The notes under the pieces: generated by a model | Databases searched by the model: none | The model's input: only the letters and a program-made list of their open reading frames with translations | Told to the model about the DNA's origin: nothing | Part shown: piece after piece, positions 42,233-49,232 of the stretch | How positions within the stretch are numbered: position 1 is the stretch's first letter | Layout: each line of letters opens with the position of its first letter | Made by a program: the position numbers and the translations under genes | Assembly: GCA_910588285.1 (NCBI GenBank) | Contig: CAJUQB010000030.1 | Coordinates: 1-49,232 of the forward strand | Origin: an uncultured Lachnospiraceae bacterium | GTDB lineage: Bacteria; Bacillota; Clostridia; Lachnospirales; Lachnospiraceae | Length of the DNA stretch: 49,232 bases | Direction of reading: 5' to 3'

Positions 42233-43123
42233 ATGAAGGAAGATTTAGTAACAGTTGTAGCGCCTGCATATAACCATGCGGCATATATAAAAAACGCATT
42301 GAACTCAATAAAAAGACAGTCATATCAGAATAAAGAGATGGTTATAATTGATGACTGCTCTACCGACCAAACGCCAGCTATGATTCGGGAATTTCTGGGT
42401 GAAAGTAATATTAACACATATTTTCCGGGAGGAGTGCAGTTCATAGAGCACAAGCAAAATATGAATGCGCACAATTCACTGAATGAAGGGATCAGGCTTG
42501 CGAAGGGAGAGTATGTTGCAATTATTAACACGGACGATATGTATGAGCCGAATCGTTTAACATGCATGGTAAATGCATTGAAAAGCCAAAAGGGGAATCT
42601 GGCCTTCTCTAATGTAAAAATTATGAACCAATACGGAGAAATAAAACCCCATAAACCCTTTGAACAGATGCTTGAGAGAGCTGCGAGCTATCCGAGGTTA
42701 AGCATGATATTGTCTGTGGAAAATGTCAGCATTAGTACAGGGAATTATTTGTTTAGAAGAGACTTATTTGAAAAAATAGGAGGATTTGATACAAAGTATC
42801 ATTTTATTCATGATTGGGATTTTGTATTGAAAAGCTGCTTGCTTGCGGAACCTGTTTATGTAGAAGAGACAAATTATTTATATCGTTTTCATGAGACGAA
42901 TACCATAAAGCAAATCGATGAGTCTGAGGGGATGAGACAGAGAAAGGAAAAGGAAGTCCATGCGGTGCTTTTTAATTATTTAAAGAAGATAAAAAACAAA
43001 GAATATTCGAATGAGCAGATGGTTGGGGAAGCTGTGTGGAGCTATTTTTTGAACCAGAAGCAGGTATGTTATGCGTCAAGTATATGGAATGGGTTAAGAA
43101 CAGACAGAGAAAAAAGTTTGTAG
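42233..43123 (+). CDS. Family 2 glycosyltransferase
   Basis: A 296-residue GT-A enzyme. VTVVAPAYNHAAYIKNALNS, VIIDDCSTDQT and EYVAIINTDDMYEPNR (DXD-like TDD) are present, then FIHDWDFVLKSCL as the acceptor motif. It begins 7 bp after the WbsX gene with AGGTGA as ribosome site. The sequence is AT-rich like the genes on both sides. Specificity is unknown. Confidence 0.86.
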   Translation: MKEDLVTVVAPAYNHAAYIKNALNSIKRQSYQNKEMVIIDDCSTDQTPAMIREFLGESNINTYFPGGVQFIEHKQNMNAHNSLNEGIRLAKGEYVAIINTDDMYEPNRLTCMVNALKSQKGNLAFSNVKIMNQYGEIKPHKPFEQMLERAASYPRLSMILSVENVSISTGNYLFRRDLFEKIGGFDTKYHFIHDWDFVLKSCLLAEPVYVEETNYLYRFHETNTIKQIDESEGMRQRKEKEVHAVLFNYLKKIKNKEYSNEQMVGEAVWSYFLNQKQVCYASSIWNGLRTDREKSL

Positions 43124-43187
43124 TTGATGGAAGGATTAATTGTAGAAAAAGACATTCTGTCAAGTAGATAATGCAAAGGAGTTGAAA

Positions 43188-45089
43188 ATGAGAAAGAGAG
43201 AGCATTGGTGGGAAAAAAGTAAGCTATATTATGTAAGCATAATAATAACGCTTATGTTATCGTATGGATTTTCCATGACACACTTTTCAATTGGAATAGA
43301 TGATGAAGCCTTTGGCTACTATTTTAATCAAGGCGGATTAATACAGCAGGGAAGAGTGCAGAGTTACATTCTTATGAAGTTTATTAATATTGATGAATAC
43401 CTACCGATTTGGAGGGAATTGATTGGTCTTTTATTAATGACAATGGGGATAATGATTTTAGGCCATTTATTTTATAAGCTGTCAGGTGAAAGGTTTGGGA
43501 GCTATGAGGAGATTATTTTTTCATGTACAGCGATATCATTTCCTTATATTGCCAGCCTATTTGCATTTTCGATGTCTGTTGTTTCGTGGGGACTAGGATA
43601 TCTTGTCCCAGCGGTAATAGTTAGTCTTTTGCTGGATAAAGATTTTGTTAGAAATGGTGTATGCAGATGGGGATGTCTGGGAGTGATTACTGCATTGGGC
43701 ATGCTTGATGAACAGATTATTGTTAATACAGGTACTTTTTTTTTAAGTTCACTTGTTATAATATTTTTTTATTTCGAAGGAAAAGAGTGTCATAGAGCAA
43801 GGAGGTTTATTGTAGAATCAGGGAAAGCATTGGGTATACTTGTGTTCGGATTGTGTTCAAGAGTAGTTATAGTTACATTTATTCAGAAGATAGAAAATAT
43901 ACAACCTAATAATTATACAAGAAGTTATATTGAATATGATTTTAGCAAAGGATTAAAAGAATTTTTTTGGAAAATTTTTGAAGTTTTGAAAAAATGGTTT
44001 TATAATTCTACAAGTGATGATGTAATATTGCTATTTCGTCTATTTGTTGTATTAGTATTGTCTATGGCGATTTGGGGATTAATAAAAAAAAGAAATATTA
44101 TTTTTTTTGGACTTTCATTTGCTTTGATTATTGCAGCAATAATATGGCCATTGATTACTGGGAAGATGTATCTTTATAATAGAGTAATGGTTTATATGGG
44201 AGTTACGCTTGGTTTTGGAATAGCATTTTTTTTTCATATATTGTTGCAAAGTTCTGCAAGATATAAAAAAGTTATTTTAACAGTTTTGGGTGTAGTATGT
44301 ATATATATTATTGTAAATCAGACACAATATATAAATCGCGTTTTCCTTGCAGAATATACTTGCTGTGAAAAGGATAGAAGAATTATTGAGAAAATTGGGG
44401 AGGATCTGAAAGCCTATAAAAAAAAGGGTGTTATCTTTGTTGGTTTTCCAGAAGGGGCTGTTCAGTATGATGCATTTGTAGATACAAAATCTCTTTTTTA
44501 TGTGGATAGATATGATAGTATAGAAAATGAAATTAATGGTGCAAGATTATTCTGGGATTTTAATCTATATGGGTACAGTATAAATCAGGGACCACATGCT
44601 GATATTAAAGAGGTCATCAGAGAGACAAACGGGATGAAAAATTATCCAACAGATGGATATATTAAAGAAACAAGTAAATATATTATTGTTAAATTAGGGG
44701 ATGCACCATGGGAGCAGGTTCATTTTTCTGAAGAAAATATGTTGTATAATCAAGATAGTGTTTTATGTTCCATCGATGCAGTTACGGTTGATGATACAAA
44801 TATATATGTAAATGGGTGGGCACTTATAAAGGGCGAAGTTTCAAGTAAAAACAAATATTTCGTAGTACTTGAAAATGATAGAGGCATTTATAAATTGAGA
44901 ACCCAGCAAGTTGAACGACTGGATGTTACAGAAGCATTCGGAAATAGTATAAATTATGATATGAGTGGATTTGTTGTAAATTCAAATATATGCAACTATC
45001 TTGAGTCTGGAGATTATAGTATTAAAGTCATAATGGAAAAGGATGATATTTTATATGTAAATGATATAAAAACAATAACTATAAAATAA
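43188..45089 (+). CDS. GtrII-like membrane glycosyltransferase with C-terminal GW/DV/GF module
   Basis: A 633-residue protein with about 11-12 membrane spans to about residue 400, then an extracytoplasmic C-terminal part of about 230 residues. IGIDDEAFGYY (D38-D39-E40) in the first outer loop and LGMLDEQIIVNTG match the Glucos_trans_II group, which uses polyprenyl-phosphate sugars to decorate glycans outside the membrane. Residues 543-595 repeat the GW (543-544), L-D-V (578-580) and S-G-F (593-595) pattern of the WbsX protein. ATG 43188 follows AAGGAG by 6 nt. The gene is one of the most AT-rich in the window. Confidence 0.72.
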   Translation: MRKREHWWEKSKLYYVSIIITLMLSYGFSMTHFSIGIDDEAFGYYFNQGGLIQQGRVQSYILMKFINIDEYLPIWRELIGLLLMTMGIMILGHLFYKLSGERFGSYEEIIFSCTAISFPYIASLFAFSMSVVSWGLGYLVPAVIVSLLLDKDFVRNGVCRWGCLGVITALGMLDEQIIVNTGTFFLSSLVIIFFYFEGKECHRARRFIVESGKALGILVFGLCSRVVIVTFIQKIENIQPNNYTRSYIEYDFSKGLKEFFWKIFEVLKKWFYNSTSDDVILLFRLFVVLVLSMAIWGLIKKRNIIFFGLSFALIIAAIIWPLITGKMYLYNRVMVYMGVTLGFGIAFFFHILLQSSARYKKVILTVLGVVCIYIIVNQTQYINRVFLAEYTCCEKDRRIIEKIGEDLKAYKKKGVIFVGFPEGAVQYDAFVDTKSLFYVDRYDSIENEINGARLFWDFNLYGYSINQGPHADIKEVIRETNGMKNYPTDGYIKETSKYIIVKLGDAPWEQVHFSEENMLYNQDSVLCSIDAVTVDDTNIYVNGWALIKGEVSSKNKYFVVLENDRGIYKLRTQQVERLDVTEAFGNSINYDMSGFVVNSNICNYLESGDYSIKVIMEKDDILYVNDIKTITIK

Positions 45090-45310
45090 CCTATCATTAT
45101 ACTTCTGTACATGAGACATGGTCTTTGTACCATGGATGCAGCCAGTTGAATCTTGGATTTTGGCTTTTGCCACATACGATACACGAGGGGGGAGATAATG
45201 CAGAAACAGTGCTTACACTGTTGGAGCAGAAAAAGTTTGTTTTCAACTCAATATATGAAAAACCAATGTTTCAAATAATTTCATTTTTTTTTACATCAAT
45301 GATGATATGA
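45090..45310 (+). pseudogene. Open fragment of an unidentified protein
   Basis: One frame reads from just after the previous stop to TGA 45308-45310. It gives protein-like sequence (HYTSVHETWSLYHG, then NLGFWLLPHTIHEGGDNAET), with no start codon or ribosome site at its beginning. The last part turns into low-complexity Phe/Ile. It reads like a surviving piece of a larger gene. I do not recognise the family. Confidence 0.35.
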
Positions 45311-45892
45311 ATATTTCAGATCACTACACTTGTTATAAAGAGTGATCTTTGGTTTGAATTATCAATTTATATTGTATTAGTTATAGTGCAATGATATTCT
45401 TTGGCAGAGTAATGATATTACTGTATTATGCAGATAATTGATAGAAATGGGCCGTTTAAAATATAGTATCGATTGTCATGTTACTATTTTGGCTATACTG
45501 CGAGGCATTTCAGGCAGTGATAAGAAAGATTAGTTCAGAAAGCGCAGAAACTATTTTTATTATATTTTATATGGGCATTAACAATACCCTATAATGGTGG
45601 ACTGGGCGAGATGACGATGAGATAATTATATTCCACAGTTTATTCATTAATATTATCGGGAATATGGCATTAAGTCTATTTTAATGATTTCCGGGCCCAG
45701 AGTAGGTATTGTTTGCCAATGTTTTTTGGACTTATGTATTTTGTCACATATGAATAAAAGGATGGCTAAAGATAAGTTAATAATTCAAGAGCAGAGCAAA
45801 TAATACAGGGAATATTAGTTGTACTTATTTTTGGAGTATCTATTTGGACTTTAGGGGAGGCATATATTGGTTATCAAAGGCTTTATAGATGA
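45311..45892 (+). pseudogene. Decayed membrane-protein gene
   Basis: Short stretches in different plus-strand frames look like membrane protein: ITTLVIKSDLWFELSIYIVL near 45320, WALTIPYNGGLGEM near 45580, PMFFGLMYFVTYE near 45720, and GVSIWTLGEAYIGYQRLYR ending at TGA 45890-45892. They are separated by stops and frame changes. The last piece resembles the end of a polytopic glycosyltransferase. No intact gene lies between 45090 and 45959. Confidence 0.4.
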
Positions 45893-45959
45893 TAAGAAAG
45901 GAATTTTTATACAATGAGAAGGATTTGCATTTGGATTTATGAGAGGAGTGTTTGCACAA

Positions 45960-47087
45960 ATGATAGATTTTAATATCCCACCATATTTAGGCAATGAACA
46001 GGAGAATATCAAAAAAGCAATCGAAAACCACAAAATCTGTGGTGACGGAGAATTTACAAAAAAATGTAATGCCTGGATTGAACAGCACACAGGTACAGCA
46101 AAAGCACTGCTGACAACTTCCTGTACACATGCGACAGAGATGGCAGCTCTGCTATGTGATATTCAGCCAGGGGATGAGGTCATTATGCCCTCGTATACAT
46201 TTGTTTCCACAGCGGATGCTTTTGTATTGCGGGGAGCCAAAGCCATATTCGTTGATATCCGTCCTGATACAATGAATATGAATGAAAATCTAATTGAAGA
46301 TGCAATTACAGAAAAAACAAAGGCGATTGTCCCGGTGCATTATGCAGGTGTTTCCTGTGAAATGGATACAATTATGGATATTGCAAGAAAACATAACCTC
46401 TATGTGGTAGAAGATGCGGCACAGGGGGTTATGAGCACCTACAAGGGACAAGCTCTGGGAACAATAGGAGATTTTGGCTGCTACAGCTTTCATGAGACAA
46501 AGAACTATTCCATGGGTGAAGGAGGGGCCTTATTAATAAGAAATCCCAAATATATAGAATTGGCAGAAATATATCGGGAGAAGGGGACGAATCGCAGCAA
46601 GTTCTTCAGAGGGCAAATAGACAAATATACATGGGTAGAGGTTGGCTCTTCCTATTTGCCGAGTGAATTGAATGCAGCCTATCTTTTCGCCCAATTGGAG
46701 AGGGCCAAGGAGATTAATGAGAATCGTCTTTCTCGATGGAACCGGTATTGGCAAGGCTTTCAAGGCTTAAAGGAAAAAGGATATATAGATCTTCCATATA
46801 TTCCAGAGGAATGTGTACATAATGCACATATGTTTTATATCAAAACGAGGGATTTGGAAGAAAGAACGAATTTGATCCAGTATTTGAAGGAGGCAGGAAT
46901 CGGAGCAGTATTTCATTATATTCCCTTACACGCCTCCCCTGCCGGTGTACGATATGGAAGATTTTGCGGAGAAGATAAATATACGACCAAGGAGAGCGAA
47001 CGTTTATTAAGGCTTCCAATGTACTATGGTTTAGATTATGAAGATCAGGATAAAGTGATAGACAAGGTAATAGAATTTTATGGTTAA
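45960..47087 (+). CDS. rffA: dTDP-4-amino-4,6-dideoxygalactose transaminase
   Basis: RffA (WecE) is a PLP enzyme that turns dTDP-4-keto-6-deoxyglucose into dTDP-4-amino-4,6-dideoxygalactose (dTDP-Fuc4N). The sequence follows E. coli WecE closely along its length: GDEVIMPSYTFVSTADAFVL, VPVHYAGVSCEMDTIM, VVEDAAQGVMSTYKG, and SFHETKNYSMGEGGAL with PLP lysine K181. ATG 45960 gives 375 residues and matches the WecE start; GAGAGGAG lies 11 nt upstream, a little far. The in-frame ATG at 45939 is less likely. Substrate comes from rfbA and rfbB. No acetyltransferase RffC is visible. Confidence 0.93.
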   Translation: MIDFNIPPYLGNEQENIKKAIENHKICGDGEFTKKCNAWIEQHTGTAKALLTTSCTHATEMAALLCDIQPGDEVIMPSYTFVSTADAFVLRGAKAIFVDIRPDTMNMNENLIEDAITEKTKAIVPVHYAGVSCEMDTIMDIARKHNLYVVEDAAQGVMSTYKGQALGTIGDFGCYSFHETKNYSMGEGGALLIRNPKYIELAEIYREKGTNRSKFFRGQIDKYTWVEVGSSYLPSELNAAYLFAQLERAKEINENRLSRWNRYWQGFQGLKEKGYIDLPYIPEECVHNAHMFYIKTRDLEERTNLIQYLKEAGIGAVFHYIPLHASPAGVRYGRFCGEDKYTTKESERLLRLPMYYGLDYEDQDKVIDKVIEFYG

Positions 47088-47098
47088 AGGATTATGAT

Positions 47099-47476
47099 AT
47101 GAAAAAGGAATTCTTCAGAGCATTTATATTGCTTCATATATTATTGGTTTTCTACTCGTTGGGAGGGATATGCTCGAAGCTGGCGGCACAATATGATTTT
47201 TTGTCTTTGCCATTTATTTTGTATTATGGAATTGTATTATTGATCCTTTTTGCATACGCAGTCCTATGGCAGCAGATTCTAAAAAAGCTGCCGTTGGTAA
47301 CTGCTTATGCAAATAAAGCAGTTACTGTAATCTGGGGGATGCTGTGGGGAAGTATTTTTTTCAAAGAATCAGTGAATGGCTGGAAGATCATTGGAGCATT
47401 GATTATTATAGTAGGAGTCTACCTTGTTGTCTCGGAGAAGGAAGAAGAGGAGGGCAGTAGGAAGTGCAGTATATAG
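47099..47476 (+). CDS. Small SMR/EamA-like membrane protein, first of a pair
   Basis: A 125-residue protein with four hydrophobic spans and a charged tail (EKEEEEGSRK). The layout and VIWGMLWGSIFFKESVNGWKIIGALIIIVGVYL match small multidrug-resistance/EamA half-transporters. It overlaps the next, similar gene by 13 bp. Paired proteins of this kind, such as ArnE and ArnF, flip undecaprenyl-phosphate-aminosugars, and the position after rffA fits that role. It starts 11 bp after rffA. Confidence 0.75.
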   Translation: MKKEFFRAFILLHILLVFYSLGGICSKLAAQYDFLSLPFILYYGIVLLILFAYAVLWQQILKKLPLVTAYANKAVTVIWGMLWGSIFFKESVNGWKIIGALIIIVGVYLVVSEKEEEEGSRKCSI

Positions 47477-47802
47477 GGATTTTTCTGATATCAGTTTTTA
47501 TTTCGTCTGTTTCGCAGATTATTTTGAAAAGCAGTGCCAGCAGGGAGAAGAAAAATTTGATTCAGGAATATTTAAATATGAAAGTAATTCTGGCATATGG
47601 CCTGTTTTTCCTATCCAGCTTAATTACAATTTTGGCATATAAATATGTTCCGTTATCTATGGGACCGATTTTAGAAGCCAGCGGGTATATTTTTGTGGCA
47701 GTGTTGGGAGTTGTTTTTTTGAAGGAGAAGATTGGAAAGAGAAAATTTGTGGGGTTATGTTGTATTATCATTGGAATTGTGGTTTTTAGTGTATTGGGAT
47801 AA
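47464..47802 (+). CDS. Small SMR/EamA-like membrane protein, second of a pair
   Basis: A 112-residue protein with four spans. The third and fourth spans are PLSMGPILEASGYIFVAVLG and KFVGLCCIIIGIVVFSVLG, with FLKEKIGK between them, typical of SMR/EamA proteins. It starts at GTG 47464, inside the end of the preceding gene, with AGGAA just upstream. The overlap suggests equal production and a heterodimer. A role in flipping a lipid-linked sugar is inference from ArnE/ArnF. Confidence 0.75.
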   Translation: MQYIGIFLISVFISSVSQIILKSSASREKKNLIQEYLNMKVILAYGLFFLSSLITILAYKYVPLSMGPILEASGYIFVAVLGVVFLKEKIGKRKFVGLCCIIIGIVVFSVLG

Positions 47803-47888
47803 GTGCTAAGAATCAAAGATATGTGATTTGGGAATCCGAAGGAGCATCAAAGATTTCAGTTTGATGTAATGGATAGGAAGGCTGTGGA

Positions 47889-49085
47889 ATGAACAACAAT
47901 CGTAAAAGGGATGGACAATCGACAGGGCATTTATTGGGAAAAAGGATAGGGTTTCTATTGCTTTTTGCCATATTAATGTATTTGTTTTTCTATTTATATT
48001 ATCGACAGATACAGGGAGGGGGTATATATCACAGCGATTTGCCAGCGCATATTGCAGCGGCCCTGAACCGTGAGGGCTATTCGATGTTAAGTATTATCTA
48101 TTATATCGTGAAGGACATACGCTTGCTTGCCGTAATTTTGGCAGCAGTGAGCGCCTCCTTGCCATTTATAATTATGCTGGTGTTGAAAAATGGTTTAGAA
48201 AAACGGGAATGCTTTTTTTCGTGGCGTATATTGTTTTTTTGTGGAATATGTTTGACCTTTCTCGCTGAAATATATATTCCTGTTTTGGCGCCCTTCTTTT
48301 ACAGCTTTACAACTGTGACTCAGCCATGGCATAATCAAACCTATATTTTCATGAAAATTTTTTCTCTGGGAGTTCTGATGATCTATGAGAAAATAAATAA
48401 ATGCTATACGGAAAAGATAGGAGGAAAAGACTGGATTATTTTTGCAGTTTTACTTACAATTACCAATGCAATTAAGCCCAATTTTATTCTGTTTTTTGCG
48501 CCGATGATGTTAATATATCTAATTGCTGATTTCATTCGCGAAAAAGGAAAAAATGTAATACAATGCATCAAATTTGGAAGTGCCGTATTGGTATCATTAG
48601 CTATATGCCTGTATCAGAGCCAGGTGCTATTCCCTTCAGATGGCGATTCCGGAGCGATAATTTCTTTCGAATTATTAAAACAAATTATCAGTTCCCCACA
48701 ACTTATATGGATTAATATTGTGTGCATTTTATTTCCTATTTGCGTACTTACACTTTCTGTGAAACAAAAAATGTTCAGGAAGAATGGAATGCTGATAAAA
48801 GCGTGGATTATGTATTTTATAGCATGGATGGAAGCACGCTGTATATGTGAAACAGGTCCCAGGGCGAATGATGGAAATTTTGGGTGGGGTATGTTAGCAG
48901 CAGGATGGATTTTGTATATTTATAGCTGCAGGGAGGCTTTGGAAGTATTTTATAAGCGTAGAGAAAAATTTTCCGTTGCAGATTGGATTTTAGGTGTGCT
49001 GTCTCTGGTATTTTTGATATTAAGTGCAATTAGCGGGCTGGTATATTTTTCAATCTTGCTTCGTGGAGATAGTTATTTTTGCTAG
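47889..49085 (+). CDS. Polytopic membrane protein, GT-C-like
   Basis: A 398-residue protein with about nine to ten spans. The first outer loop contains YHSDLPAHI (D50, H54), which resembles the acidic/His loop motif of GT-C enzymes that use polyprenyl-phosphate sugars. I know no closer relative. GGAAGG upstream of ATG 47889 serves as ribosome site, and the gene follows the SMR pair by 86 bp in the same direction. It may transfer the sugar flipped by that pair; this is inference. Confidence 0.6.
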   Translation: MNNNRKRDGQSTGHLLGKRIGFLLLFAILMYLFFYLYYRQIQGGGIYHSDLPAHIAAALNREGYSMLSIIYYIVKDIRLLAVILAAVSASLPFIIMLVLKNGLEKRECFFSWRILFFCGICLTFLAEIYIPVLAPFFYSFTTVTQPWHNQTYIFMKIFSLGVLMIYEKINKCYTEKIGGKDWIIFAVLLTITNAIKPNFILFFAPMMLIYLIADFIREKGKNVIQCIKFGSAVLVSLAICLYQSQVLFPSDGDSGAIISFELLKQIISSPQLIWINIVCILFPICVLTLSVKQKMFRKNGMLIKAWIMYFIAWMEARCICETGPRANDGNFGWGMLAAGWILYIYSCREALEVFYKRREKFSVADWILGVLSLVFLILSAISGLVYFSILLRGDSYFC

Positions 49086-49192
49086 TTTTAAGTGTCTTAA
49101 TCGTATTTTTGGATGAATTGGAAAAAGCTATTGAGAAATGACAGATTAATCTTGATTTATTGGCTATAATACTATAGAATGATTAGGTAGTC

Positions 49193-49220
49193 AAAAGGGT
49201 ATTTGTTATTTTATCCTTTT
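49193..49220. terminator. Weak hairpin near the window end
   Basis: AAAAGGGTA (49193-49201) pairs with TATCCTTTT (49212-49220), with one G-T pair. It lies about 110 bp after the last gene. There is no clear T tract after it on the plus strand beyond the TTTT in the stem. No gene is seen in 49086-49232. Confidence 0.3.
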
Positions 49221-49232
49221 CACGATAGGACT

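Noticed and set aside
16600..49232. Insertion sequence or transposase behind the composition changes
   Set aside because: No transposase, integrase or terminal repeats were found; transfer is suggested only by composition and decayed genes.

Overview
The window looks like a chromosome segment of a Gram-positive, low-to-mid GC Firmicute, most likely Lachnospiraceae (Clostridium cluster XIVa). The grounds are strong AGGAGG-type ribosome sites, frequent ATGA stop/start overlaps, the Firmicute orders comF-yvyF and cdaA-cdaR-glmM, and an HPr that carries both the His15 and the regulatory Ser46-type sites. The family assignment is inference from gene content; no rRNA or tRNA is present to confirm it.

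Region 1 (1-12,530, GC-richer, housekeeping): the 3' end of a RecD2-type helicase; a three-gene ABC importer (lipoprotein, permease, ATPase) behind a good promoter; comF and a yvyF-like gene; a terminator; then a promoter and an apparent operon of two unrecognised membrane proteins, the diadenylate cyclase cdaA, its partner cdaR (with a long repetitive Gly/Ser/Thr tail), glmM, an HPr gene and leuA.

Region 2 (12,531-33,050): a surface-polysaccharide locus. It opens with a duplicated 50-bp nested hairpin, then glf (UDP-galactofuranose) and rfbD, followed by many glycosyltransferases, a DPM-like GT with DUF2304, an acyltransferase, a GT14 enzyme, a Wzx-type flippase, a DUF2142 membrane protein, and rfbB, rfbA and rfbC. 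The four dTDP-rhamnose genes are spread over about 20 kb. One GT4 gene is on the minus strand and shares overlapping -35 boxes with a divergent GT2 gene.

Region 3 (33,108-42,225): an ABC-type glycan exporter. Wzm carries an extra extracytoplasmic domain. An AAA-ATPase/PD-(D/E)XK gene lies between wzm and wzt. Wzt has a C-terminal glycan-recognition domain whose base composition differs sharply from its ATPase domain. Next come a methyltransferase and a kinase-like protein with a C-terminal coiled coil, then a very large WbsX-type protein. The methyltransferase, kinase and coiled coil resemble a split version of the E. coli O9a chain terminator WbdD. Together with the Wzt C-terminal domain they suggest a glycan cap-and-length-control system in a Gram-positive. 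This is the most interesting part of the window.

Region 4 (42,233-49,232, AT-rich): a GT2, a GtrII-like membrane glycosyltransferase, about 870 bp of decayed coding sequence, rffA (dTDP-Fuc4N synthesis), a pair of small SMR-like membrane proteins, and a further GT-C-like membrane protein. These fit lipid-linked sugar decoration of the exported polymer. No CRISPR array, RNA gene, insertion sequence or prophage was seen.
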